NCBI GenBank assembly: GCA_025463965.1
Contig: JAODBN010000131.1
Span: forward strand, 1 to 16,111
Direction: 5' to 3'
DNA from: Acidimicrobiaceae bacterium
Lineage (GTDB): Bacteria > Actinomycetota > Acidimicrobiia > Acidimicrobiales > Bog-793
DNA: 16,111 bases
Positions 7,821-13,457 of the stretch are shown one piece after another (within the stretch, counting starts at the first letter, position 1; each line of letters starts with the position of its first letter). The translations under genes were made by a program, and so were the position numbers. The notes under the pieces were generated by a model. The model was not told the origin of the DNA. It saw only the letters and a program-made list of their open reading frames with translations, and made no database searches.

Positions 7821-8545
7821 CCACCGCCCCGCCCCGCTACCCCCACGCCGCGTGGCACGGCCCGGTGCCCAACCAGTACGGCGACCTGGAGCTCAAGCCC
7901 GTGCTGGGGGTCGTCCTGCACGTGATGGAGGGTTCCATCTCGAGCTGCGACAACTGGTTTCACGACAGCGCCGCCCAGGTCAGTGCTCACCTCGGGAACC
8001 CGAAGACCGGCGCGATGTGGCAGTGGGTCGAGCTCGACAAGATCGCCTGGGCCGAGGCGGGCGGAAACGGCCGGTGGATCTCGGTCGAACACGAGGGCTT
8101 CGCCCCCGAGAGCCTGACCGACTCCCAGCTCGAGAACGACGCGCAGCTCCTCGCCTGGCTGCACCAACAGGTAGGCGTTCCCCTGCAACTCGCCGACACG
8201 CCGACGGCCTCCGGCCTTGGCTATCACGCCATGGGCGGAGCGAGCTGGGGAGGCCACTACGGGTGCCCCGGGCCGGCGATCGTTGCCCAGCGGCCGGCGA
8301 TCATCGCCCGGGCGAAGGAGATCCTCACTCCGCCACCTCCGCCGGCCGAGCTCATCGTCGCTCACCCCAACGGCGGCGAGGCGCTCGTCGACCTCACTGC
8401 GCGGCAGTGGGCCGGGATTCCGAACCCGGCCGACCTGCGGGGTCTCGTGGCCAGGGGCGTGAAACGTGGCAACGTGCCGCCGCTCTGGTGGACGTCCGCC
8501 CATCAAGTGGCGTGGAAGCCCGCCGAGCCCGCCGGCGTTTTGTAG
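7817..8545 (+). CDS. N-acetylmuramoyl-L-alanine amidase (Amidase_2/PGRP endolysin)
   Basis: This 242-aa protein is a zinc-dependent amidase that cuts the MurNAc-L-Ala bond of peptidoglycan to release virions. Zinc ligands can be assigned to H35 in VVLHVMEG, H137 in LGYHAMGG and C150 in HYGCPGPAI; the VEHEGF element near 90-95 supplies the usual acidic residue. The catalytic domain covers residues 1-170. A PPPPP linker and an unrecognised 65-residue C-terminal part (about 178-242, with LWWTSAHQVAW) follow, perhaps a wall-binding segment. The start is ATG at 7817 with GGAGGTG about five bases upstream; a longer frame from 7604 is rejected because its extra part overlaps the upstream gene and is Arg-rich. 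There is no signal peptide, as for phage endolysins needing a holin or another exit route. Confidence 0.9.
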   Translation: MTTAPPRYPHAAWHGPVPNQYGDLELKPVLGVVLHVMEGSISSCDNWFHDSAAQVSAHLGNPKTGAMWQWVELDKIAWAEAGGNGRWISVEHEGFAPESLTDSQLENDAQLLAWLHQQVGVPLQLADTPTASGLGYHAMGGASWGGHYGCPGPAIVAQRPAIIARAKEILTPPPPPAELIVAHPNGGEALVDLTARQWAGIPNPADLRGLVARGVKRGNVPPLWWTSAHQVAWKPAEPAGVL

Positions 8546-8590
8546 CGGGCTACCCACATAGGCCGGCGACCTAGCGGCCACCAGCAACAG

Positions 8591-8619
8591 CAGCGCCCGC
8601 CCGTCGCCGGCGGGCGCTG
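8591..8619. terminator. Bidirectional hairpin terminator between convergent operons
   Basis: CAGCGCCCGCC (8591-8601), a 7-base loop and GGCGGGCGCTG (8609-8619) form a perfect 11-bp stem. It lies between the endolysin stop (8545) and the stop of the leftward operon (8628), so it can end transcripts from both sides. Confidence 0.75.
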
Positions 8620-8627
8620 TCGCGTCG

Positions 8628-8840
8628 TCAGACCGACAGCGCCTCACCGAGCTCGACCTCGGTCACCAGATAGCCCGTCGACCCGTAGAGCCAGTCGTGA
8701 CCGTCGGGCGAGGGCCCGTACCACCGCTGGGCTGGATGATTGGACTCGACGACGCGCTGGGCCTCCGGGAGCGTCTCAAAGACGCCGAAGAGCTGGCCGC
8801 CCTCGTAGTCCTCGCAATACCAAGCCACAAAGAGCTTCAC
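8628..8840 (-). CDS. Hypothetical 70-aa protein
   Basis: The protein starts VKLFVAWYCEDYEGGQLFG and contains FETLPEAQRVVESNHPAQRW. It looks like a compact alpha/beta fold of about 70 residues, with aromatic strands and one helix, but no family is recognised. The GTG start at 8838-8840 overlaps the stop of the upstream HTH gene as GTGA, showing translational coupling. A longer open frame reaching 9434 exists, but its extra N-terminal part is antisense to the regulator gene's neighbours and has no sensible composition. Its role may be tied to the regulator, for example as a co-regulator or immunity factor; that is inference from coupling only. Confidence 0.75.
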   Translation of the reverse strand: MKLFVAWYCEDYEGGQLFGVFETLPEAQRVVESNHPAQRWYGPSPDGHDWLYGSTGYLVTEVELGEALSV

Positions 8841-9109
8841 GACGCGACCGCTTCTTCGGGCGAGTCCTCCGGGTACCCGCACGCCACGATGTGCGAGAGG
8901 TCGCCCCGCCGGATCGGCCGAGCTCCTCGGCGCTCGCGGGCCGCGTTCATCGCCTTGGCCACCTCGCCGTAGGAAAGGCCTCCGTCGAGCGCGTCGACGA
9001 CCCCGCGAATCCGTGCGTTCATGGCCAAGGTCGCTTGGCGCCGCGCCTCGAGGTGACGGGTCTCGTTCTCCTCGAGACGGTGGCGTAATTCGTCTTTGGT
9101 GTCGGCCAC
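8837..9109 (-). CDS. Putative small helix-turn-helix DNA-binding protein
   Basis: From the chosen start this is a 90-aa protein. Residues about 1-30 form a charged helix (DELRHRLEENETRHLEARRQ), possibly a short coiled coil for dimerisation. Residues about 35-82 look like a helix-turn-helix: IRGVVDALDG, LSYGEVAKAMN, then RRGDLSHIVACGY as recognition helix. I chose GTG at 9107-9109 because AGGGAGA lies about seven bases upstream; an in-frame ATG at 9200-9202 would add 31 residues of low-complexity sequence with no ribosome binding site. It is divergent from the long rightward operon, and the gap contains repeated sites, so it is a good candidate for the lysogeny or expression switch. The exact HTH family is not recognised. 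Confidence 0.7.
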   Translation of the reverse strand: MADTKDELRHRLEENETRHLEARRQATLAMNARIRGVVDALDGGLSYGEVAKAMNAARERRGARPIRRGDLSHIVACGYPEDSPEEAVAS

Positions 9110-9251
9110 TGTCGGTTCTCCCTTTTTGCCGGTCCATGCCGACAGTGCAGTTCGACCGGTGACGGCACCACTGTCGTCCCCTGACGACGGGGGTGTCGTC
9201 ATAGTCCGACAGTGGGTTTAGCCCCTGGTCAATGGCAGTGTATCTGCCGAC
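9107..9251. promoter_or_regulatory. Divergent control region with repeated CCGACAGTG operator-like sites
   Basis: CCGACAGTG or its complement occurs at 9107-9115 (complement), 9139-9147 (direct), 9169-9176 (complement, 8 of 9) and 9206-9214 (direct), with start-to-start spacings of 32, 30 and 37 bases, about three helical turns. A degenerate copy, CCGACATG, is at 9247-9254. GGCAG-TGTAT-CTGCC at 9234-9248 is a further inverted repeat that contains a possible -10 element (TATCTG, 9241-9246) for the rightward operon. This is a typical phage-switch layout; the first site covers the regulator's own start codon. Confidence 0.6.
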
Positions 9252-9734
9252 ATGCGCCGAAAGGGAGTCCGAATCGACGTGGCCGGCACCTGCGGGAACG
9301 GCCACGAGCTCAAGACCCAGGCATTTCCTGGCCGGGTCACCCAGACGTTGCCGTGTCCGACCGAGGGGTGCGGGCTCACGACGACGCTTCGGCGCGCCCC
9401 CTCCAGTGAGCAGTCGGGTCCCGTCGTCGAGCACACCGCCCCGAAGGGCACCCGAGTCAAGATCGTGAGGAGCTACGGAAATGGCCGATCCAGTCGTCGG
9501 GTTCCGGCAGCCGCCGCAGCCCCCGAGCCCGTCGCCGAGCCCGTCTCAGGCGACGGAGGCAGTGCCGGCGGGGGAAACCCCCCCTCCCCCGCCGGCACCA
9601 GCCCGCGGAATCCGCAGCCGGCTCGACCAGTTCCGCCAGCTGGGGACGGGAGGGCGGCACCCGCTCGGTTCGCCGGAGGGAAACTCCCCGATCCCGACGA
9701 AGTCCCCGAAGAGCTCTTCGAAGGAATCTTCTAG
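9252..9734 (+). CDS. Zinc-ribbon protein, first gene of rightward operon
   Basis: This 160-aa protein has an N-terminal zinc ribbon: C14 and H18 in TCGNGHEL, then C35 and C40 in PCPTEGCG. A basic middle, an Ala/Pro/Gly-rich linker (about 85-135) and an acidic end, PDPDEVPEELFEGIF, follow. It is likely a nucleic-acid or protein adaptor; no family is recognised. ATG at 9252 has no Shine-Dalgarno, but a TATCTG at 9241-9246 would put the transcript start almost on it, so leaderless translation is possible. GTG at 9279, 12 bases after GGGAG, is the alternative. The last 254 bases overlap the next gene in another frame, and the C-terminal end keeps sensible composition right to its stop, so both frames may be used. 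Confidence 0.6.
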   Translation: MRRKGVRIDVAGTCGNGHELKTQAFPGRVTQTLPCPTEGCGLTTTLRRAPSSEQSGPVVEHTAPKGTRVKIVRSYGNGRSSRRVPAAAAAPEPVAEPVSGDGGSAGGGNPPSPAGTSPRNPQPARPVPPAGDGRAAPARFAGGKLPDPDEVPEELFEGIF

Positions 9735-10152
9735 GACCCGCCGGCGCACGCTCGACGCCTGCGCCACGGGCGTCCGTTCGGTCACCGTCGTCCTCGATCG
9801 GCTGCTCGGCACCGAGGAGCGGGACATGGTGGCCACGGCGAACGAGTGCTACGAGATCGGCGCCCCGGTGGCCGGCTATCTCATCGACCGGGCCGAGGGC
9901 TCAGAGAAGCTGGCGGCCGTTGTCGACAAGATCGGCCCCCTGGCCGCCGTCATGCGCGCCGGCGCCTACCTCGCTCGAGCGTTCACCGGCGCCCCGGGCG
10001 GACGCGTGGAAGTGGAGGAGAGCGCTCGGCGCACCCGGTCCCGCCTCGCCTACGCCGAGGGCCAGCGCTCCCAGGGCCTCGGCGCTGAGGTGGGCGACGA
10101 CCCCGAAGCCCACGGCTACCGCGAGCTCACCACCGTCGGCGAGGAGTTCTAG
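9481..10152 (+). CDS. Hypothetical protein with Pro-rich N terminus
   Basis: The 223-aa frame starts at ATG 9481, six to seven bases after a clear AGGAG (9469-9473). Residues 11-42 are Pro/Ser/Ala-rich; residues 65-90 (SPIPTKSPKSSSKESSRTRRR) look like chance sequence, and the conserved-looking domain is 91-223, with a helical segment around IGPLAAVMRAGAYLARAF (151-168) that could be amphipathic or membrane-associated. An internal ATG at 9826 (residue 116) has GAGGAG six bases upstream and would give a 108-aa protein. The first 254 bases overlap the preceding gene out of frame. Function is unknown; the position before the packaging ATPase suits a virion or assembly component. Confidence 0.6.
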   Translation: MADPVVGFRQPPQPPSPSPSPSQATEAVPAGETPPPPPAPARGIRSRLDQFRQLGTGGRHPLGSPEGNSPIPTKSPKSSSKESSRTRRRTLDACATGVRSVTVVLDRLLGTEERDMVATANECYEIGAPVAGYLIDRAEGSEKLAAVVDKIGPLAAVMRAGAYLARAFTGAPGGRVEVEESARRTRSRLAYAEGQRSQGLGAEVGDDPEAHGYRELTTVGEEF

Positions 10153-10374
10153 GTGGAATACACGCCGCAATGCCTCGTTTGCCTCCGGGAGTTCCCGAGT
10201 CCGTTCGGGGCCCCCTTTACCGAGATTCGGATCATCCAGCGGGATAAGACCGTGAGCAGAACGTCCCGGAACTTCGCCTGCAACGAACACGTCCTAGCCG
10301 TGCTCGGCGCGCTCTCCCACCTGGGAACCCCGGAGGTCGGGCGTCCCGGGACACGATCGAGCGCCGATGGCTGA
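10153..10374 (+). CDS. Small zinc-finger-like protein
   Basis: This 73-aa protein carries C7 and C10 in QCLVC and C43 and H46 in ACNEH, a plausible CxxC...CxxH zinc-binding site separated by a 32-residue beta-type stretch (FTEIRIIQRDKTV). The GTG start at 10153 follows the previous stop at once and has GAGGAG about seven bases upstream. Its stop overlaps the ATPase start by 8 bases (ATG 10367, TGA 10372-10374), so it is coupled with it and is likely made in step with the ATPase. The family is not recognised; a nucleic-acid-binding or adaptor role is only inferred from the zinc site. Confidence 0.75.
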   Translation: MEYTPQCLVCLREFPSPFGAPFTEIRIIQRDKTVSRTSRNFACNEHVLAVLGALSHLGTPEVGRPGTRSSADG

Positions 10375-11125
10375 CGTCGACGAGCTCGAGGAGCTGGACG
10401 AGGAGACCCGGCTCGACGTCGACCCCGACGGCACGGCGATGTTCCTCGACTTCTTTGGCCGCAAGAACAGCGGGAAGAGCCACCTCGCCGAGCTCTACGC
10501 CCGCAGCTGGCCTTACGACGGGCTCGTCATCAATTCGACGGGCGACGTCGACCACGACTACACGTGGACCCTCCCGTGGCCCGGCGGCGAGGAGCTGGTC
10601 GACAAGAAGTCCAACGGCGACCCGATCTACGCCGTCAACTGGCCCGAACGCCCCGAGGGTCTCTCACGAGCGATGTGGAACCTCGTGCCCAACCGGCTGC
10701 ACGACCCGCACTACCGGTTCAAGATCGACGCGGCGATCGCCGCCCTGCACGAGGCCGGCGACAAGCGCCGCTTCCCCGGAGCGCGGCCGCGATTGCTCTG
10801 GGTCGACGAGATCGGCGAGGTGGCCAAGCCCGGCCGGGTGCTCCAGGGTTTCGACACCGTCCTCCACCAAGGGCGCCACAACGGCGACTGGTGCCTTTTC
10901 TGCGGTCCCCGCCCGATGGACATCGAGACGCTCGTGCTCGGTCAGGCCGACTGGATCTTCTGTTTCGCCCTCCCGGCCGTCGCCGACGTCCAACGGGTCG
11001 CGAAGACCTGCGGGATCTCCGAGCAGGATCTCGCGGGCCTCATGGGAGAGCTCGGGGACCACGAGTTCGTCCGCATCGACCAAGGGACCCACACAGTGGC
11101 GCTCTATCCCCCGGTGCCGTCGTGA
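10367..11125 (+). CDS. Genome-packaging ATPase (A32/P9-like, FtsK/HerA superfamily)
   Basis: This 252-aa protein is the likely motor that drives viral DNA into the preformed capsid through a special vertex. Walker A is GRKNSGKS (31-38), Walker B is LLWVDE (143-148), followed by a polar-motif region HQGRHNGDWCLFCGPRP (167-183); a GRH segment after Walker B and a polar-R-P motif a few residues later are typical of packaging ATPases of PRD1/adenovirus-lineage viruses. The acidic N terminus (EELEELDEE type) is short, with no membrane segment, which argues against a Zot protein of filamentous phages. It lies 860 bases upstream of the capsid gene, the usual neighbourhood in tectiviruses. Its stop overlaps the next start as GTGA. 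Confidence 0.88.
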   Translation: MADVDELEELDEETRLDVDPDGTAMFLDFFGRKNSGKSHLAELYARSWPYDGLVINSTGDVDHDYTWTLPWPGGEELVDKKSNGDPIYAVNWPERPEGLSRAMWNLVPNRLHDPHYRFKIDAAIAALHEAGDKRRFPGARPRLLWVDEIGEVAKPGRVLQGFDTVLHQGRHNGDWCLFCGPRPMDIETLVLGQADWIFCFALPAVADVQRVAKTCGISEQDLAGLMGELGDHEFVRIDQGTHTVALYPPVPS

Positions 11126-11331
11126 CCTACACCTACACCTACACCCACACCCACACCCACTACTTCGCCGGCGAGCCGTACGACGACGCCGTCAAAGCCG
11201 GGAAGGCCCTCGAGGACGACTTCCTGAAGCGGGGCCCTCACATGACCCCGGAGACCCGGGAGGCGGCTCGGCTCCGGCTCGAGCTCCTTCGTAGGGCGAT
11301 CAAGCTTTGTGGCGAGCGGGTGCCCGAGTGA
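11122..11331 (+). CDS. Small protein with Thr-Tyr/Thr-His repeat N terminus
   Basis: This 69-aa protein starts at GTG 11122-11124, overlapping the ATPase stop as GTGA, and ends overlapping the next gene the same way. Residues 2-13 read TYTYTYTHTHTH, encoded by six tandem ACCYAC hexamers; in a beta strand all Tyr and His would face one side, giving an aromatic and metal-binding surface. The rest is a charged helical region (GKALEDDFLKRG, then TPETREAARLRLELLRRAIK) that could oligomerise. No family is recognised. The clean overlaps on both sides and good composition outside the repeat support that it is real. Confidence 0.75.
   Translation: MTYTYTYTHTHTHYFAGEPYDDAVKAGKALEDDFLKRGPHMTPETREAARLRLELLRRAIKLCGERVPE
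11125..11160 (+). repeat. Tandem hexamer repeat ACCTAC x3 / ACCCAC x3
   Basis: Six contiguous 6-base units, three ACCTAC then three ACCCAC, lie at the start of the 69-aa gene. They encode (Thr-Tyr)3(Thr-His)3. Such repeats expand and contract by slippage in steps of two residues without a frameshift. Confidence 0.9.
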
Positions 11332-11648
11332 CCGTCGAGGCCCATCTTCTGCTCCGCTTTGCCCCGACCGGCTACCACCTCGCGGAGATCGACCTCACCG
11401 AGCTCGAGGAGTTCTCGAAGCGCTGGGGCGTTGCGCATCGGATAGTGGTCGGTCCGCCGGGCAGTCCCGTGCTGAGCGTGGAAGTGCGCGATCACCATCT
11501 CGTCATCATCCGCGAGGAAGACGGCTTCCCTTTTGTCAATGCCCACATGGGTCGGGCCTGGGAGCTAGCCGTATGGGGCTCCCGGCTCCCGATCGACCCG
11601 ACCGGGATGCACTTCGCGAGACGTTTCGTGGTCGCCCCGTCGGCGTAG
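11328..11648 (+). CDS. Hypothetical 106-aa protein
   Basis: The chosen GTG at 11328-11330 overlaps the preceding stop as GTGA; an in-frame TTG at 11307 is less likely. The protein is soluble and mixed alpha/beta: LTELEEFSKRWGVAHRIVVG, then PVLSVEVRDHHLVIIREED, then MGRAWELAVWGS, and ends FARRFVVAPSA. No signal peptide or membrane segment is seen, and no family is recognised. It closes the first, ATPase-containing half of the rightward operon, just before the 58-base gap with inverted repeats. A virion or assembly role is possible from position only. Confidence 0.72.
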   Translation: MTVEAHLLLRFAPTGYHLAEIDLTELEEFSKRWGVAHRIVVGPPGSPVLSVEVRDHHLVIIREEDGFPFVNAHMGRAWELAVWGSRLPIDPTGMHFARRFVVAPSA

Positions 11649-11706
11649 GCCGACACCCCCTGTCGTCCGAGGACGACGCTACCGAGGCCTAACCGGCGCC
11701 CCCAAC
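11649..11706. promoter_or_regulatory. Inverted-repeat region before capsid gene cluster
   Basis: This is the only real gap in the rightward operon. It holds CGACA-CCCCC-TGTCG (11651-11665) and, overlapping it, the perfect repeat GTCGTCC-GA-GGACGAC (11662-11677). The first resembles a segment of the divergent control region, which reads CGACACCCCCGTCGTC on the minus strand at 9183-9198. The shared form suggests a common DNA-binding protein or a second promoter for structural genes; the second repeat could also act as an RNA hairpin. No good -10/-35 pair is evident. Confidence 0.5.
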
Positions 11707-11847
11707 GTGGTCCCCGTGACCACCAAGCGCAAGTCCAAGAGCCTCCTCCGGCTGGCCGCCTACATCGCCGCCGGAGTCATCGGCTGGGACCTCCTCAAGG
11801 CACACACCGGGGTCGCCCGCCCGCAGGGCCGCGGCGTCAACCAGTGA
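11707..11847 (+). CDS. Tiny single-pass membrane protein (46 aa)
   Basis: Starting at GTG 11707, the protein has a basic N terminus (VTTKRKSKS), one hydrophobic segment at about 13-30 (LLRLAAYIAAGVIGWDLL) and a polar tail. GTG at 11716 is an alternative start that loses three residues. Its stop overlaps the next start as GTGA. The positive-inside rule puts the N terminus on the cytoplasmic side, or the capsid-interior side of a viral membrane. It is a candidate virion membrane protein; no sequence family is recognised. Confidence 0.65.
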   Translation: MVPVTTKRKSKSLLRLAAYIAAGVIGWDLLKAHTGVARPQGRGVNQ

Positions 11848-11990
11848 AGGGCCGAAAGGTCAGCTTCTGGCTGGCCGTCGCAGGGGTCTCGGTCGTTGCC
11901 AACTACGCCGTCGAGGCCCTCGCCATCAAGTTCCCCAACTCCGGCGCTGCGAGCTTCGCCGGGATCCTCCACAAAGGAGCCTCCTCGTGA
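11844..11990 (+). CDS. Tiny single-pass membrane protein (48 aa)
   Basis: Start GTG at 11844 overlaps the previous stop; stop TGA at 11988-11990 overlaps the capsid start. A basic start (MKGRK) precedes a hydrophobic segment at about 7-28 (FWLAVAGVSVVANYAVEALAI), then a short polar tail. The ribosome binding site of the capsid gene lies within its last codons. Coupling to the capsid gene suggests a structural membrane protein, made in step with the capsid. Confidence 0.68.
   Translation: MKGRKVSFWLAVAGVSVVANYAVEALAIKFPNSGAASFAGILHKGASS
11973..11989 (+). promoter_or_regulatory. Strong ribosome binding site of the capsid gene
   Basis: AAAGGAG at 11973-11979 lies seven bases before the GTG start at 11987. 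It is among the best Shine-Dalgarno matches in the operon, as expected for the most abundant virion protein, and it fixes the start. Confidence 0.8.
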
Positions 11991-13192
11991 GCCCCACCGC
12001 CACCACCTCGCAGGGAAACCTGCCCCAGCTCACTGTCCAGGGCATCGCGGTGCCCCAGGGCATCGTCGATCCGCAGACCTTCGCTAAGGGCACCCGGCGC
12101 CAGCGTTTCCAGATCGGCTCACCGGTGGCCAACTTCGCCGGGTTCGGCAACTCCGACTCGATCGAAGCCCGAAAGTCCGGGATTCTCGCGTCGATGGCCG
12201 TGAAGTTCACCGGCTCGCTCGTCGTGACCCCGGGCACCGGGACCGTCGCCACCACCTCCAAGTGGCCGCTCGACCTCCCGAAGCGGATCAAGGTCTCCGT
12301 AAACGGCGGGTCCTTCATCATCAACGCAAGCGGCGCGAAGCTCCGGGCCCGCAAGTTCATGGCCATCCCGGGCCTCACCGACCGGGGCGTGCCTGAGTTC
12401 GTCGGGGGAGCCTCGCCGGGCAACAACACCACCCAGGGAACCCTCGCCCTCGGCTGTGACAGCTGGGGGGTCGGCCAGAACGTCACCGGCATCCCGGCCG
12501 GCACCTACAACGTCGAGCTCGTCTGGGACGTCCCGATCGCCTGGGACGACGTGACGCTCCTCGGGTCGCTGTTCCTGCAGACCTCGGCAACCTCCGTCGA
12601 AGTGACCGTCGACTGGGCGCCCCAGACCGACCTGTTCGCCCTCACCGGCAACGCCGCCGTGACCCTCACCGGCGGGTGGTTCGCCGAGGCCAACGTCTAC
12701 GACATCCCCCAAGTTGGCGGGAACGTGGTGCTCCCGGACCTGAGCGTGTACCACACCATCCTCCAGTCCAACACCGGCTCGGTGTCCCAGACCGCCAACG
12801 AGATCGACTTCGCCGGCCAGGGCGTCGGCAAGTCCCTCCAGCGAGTGTTCGGCCAGATCTGGAACAACACCTCGCCCGCTCCCGGGTCCCCGCTCGCGGT
12901 CAACCGGACCAACTACGGGGCCCTCGGATGGATGTACGGCGGCAACCAGCAGCCGGAGACGTGGACCGACGGCTCAACGATGCGAGCCGACATGGAAGAG
13001 TCCTACGGGGTCGACTTCGGCCCGACCGGGTTCTTTTGCTTCGACTTCGCCAAGTACTGGTCGATGCGCGACTCGGTCAACGAGGGCGACGCCACCGAGC
13101 TCCGGGCGCTGCTCAGCGTCAACGCAGCGCTCACCAACCCCCGACTCGAGCTCGTGCAGGAGACCATCGTCTCCGGCGCGATGAGCGGCTGA
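11987..13192 (+). CDS. Candidate double-jelly-roll major capsid protein
   Basis: This 401-aa protein has no cysteine-rich, enzymatic or membrane features and is dominated by alternating beta-strand segments rich in Gly, Thr, Val and Asn, as in viral jelly-rolls. The first half has DSIEARKSGILASMAVKFTG (57-76), the strand pair around PLDLPKRIKVSVNGG (94-108) and a closing ELVWDVPIAW (177-186). A second, similar half starts near 204 (VEVTVDW) and includes LTLTGG-type strands, VVLPDLSVYHTIL (247-259) and FCFDFAKYW...LLSVNA near the end. Two such halves and a length close to PRD1 P3 (395 aa) point to the double-jelly-roll fold that forms pseudohexameric trimers. The start is GTG with a strong ribosome binding site. 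The fold is inferred; no alignment was run. Confidence 0.78.
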   Translation: MSPTATTSQGNLPQLTVQGIAVPQGIVDPQTFAKGTRRQRFQIGSPVANFAGFGNSDSIEARKSGILASMAVKFTGSLVVTPGTGTVATTSKWPLDLPKRIKVSVNGGSFIINASGAKLRARKFMAIPGLTDRGVPEFVGGASPGNNTTQGTLALGCDSWGVGQNVTGIPAGTYNVELVWDVPIAWDDVTLLGSLFLQTSATSVEVTVDWAPQTDLFALTGNAAVTLTGGWFAEANVYDIPQVGGNVVLPDLSVYHTILQSNTGSVSQTANEIDFAGQGVGKSLQRVFGQIWNNTSPAPGSPLAVNRTNYGALGWMYGGNQQPETWTDGSTMRADMEESYGVDFGPTGFFCFDFAKYWSMRDSVNEGDATELRALLSVNAALTNPRLELVQETIVSGAMSG

Positions 13193-13196
13193 GCCG

Positions 13197-13457
13197 ATGT
13201 CGTCGCTCAGCGCCTCGGCGATGTTCGGCATTCCCGACGCCAGCGCCTCCGTCAACGTCGGCGGCGGCGCCCCCTCGGCGATGCCCGGAGCCACGAGCTC
13301 CAAGAGCGGCAGCCTCACGAAGGACCCGGGGGTCGTCCTCCTCGTCGTCGTGCTGGGCACCGCCGCTGCCCTCGGGCACGCGTCCAAGCCCCTCGCCCGG
13401 GGCTCCGTGAACGGAAAGCTCGGCTCCGCCTCGGCGGCCGCTGAGGGGAGCATCTGA
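13197..13457 (+). CDS. Small single-pass membrane protein (86 aa)
   Basis: It begins five bases after the capsid stop. The first 44 residues are Ser/Ala/Gly-rich and flexible, then one hydrophobic segment lies at about 45-61 (GVVLLVVVLGTAAALGHA) and a short basic, Ala/Ser-rich tail ends the protein. There is no good Shine-Dalgarno, so reinitiation after the capsid gene is likely. Its stop overlaps the next start as TGATG. Probable virion membrane component; no family recognised. Confidence 0.75.
   Translation: MSSLSASAMFGIPDASASVNVGGGAPSAMPGATSSKSGSLTKDPGVVLLVVVLGTAAALGHASKPLARGSVNGKLGSASAAAEGSI

Noticed and set aside
7012..8574. 520-aa open frame on the plus strand across the tRNA and endolysin
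   Set aside because: It runs through the tRNA gene and is Arg/Pro/Ser-rich, as expected for an out-of-frame reading of the glycosylase and lysin genes.
9107..9254. Repeated CCGACAGTG sites as a CRISPR array
   Set aside because: The repeats are only 8-9 bases, alternate in orientation and have unequal spacers, which fits operators and not a CRISPR.
8628..9434. 268-aa minus-strand version of the 70-aa protein
   Set aside because: The extra N-terminal part has out-of-frame composition and overlaps the HTH gene; GTG at 8840 in a GTGA overlap is the better start.
10367..11125. ATPase as a Zot-like protein of a filamentous phage
   Set aside because: Zot-type proteins usually carry a C-terminal membrane segment and sit beside short coat-protein and replication-initiator genes; this protein has no membrane segment and lies by a 401-aa capsid candidate and endolysin.
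11987..13192. Capsid as one of a single-jelly-roll pair (P23-77/SH1 type)
   Set aside because: Those viruses have two adjacent capsid genes of about 200-300 aa. Only one large candidate of about 400 aa is seen here.
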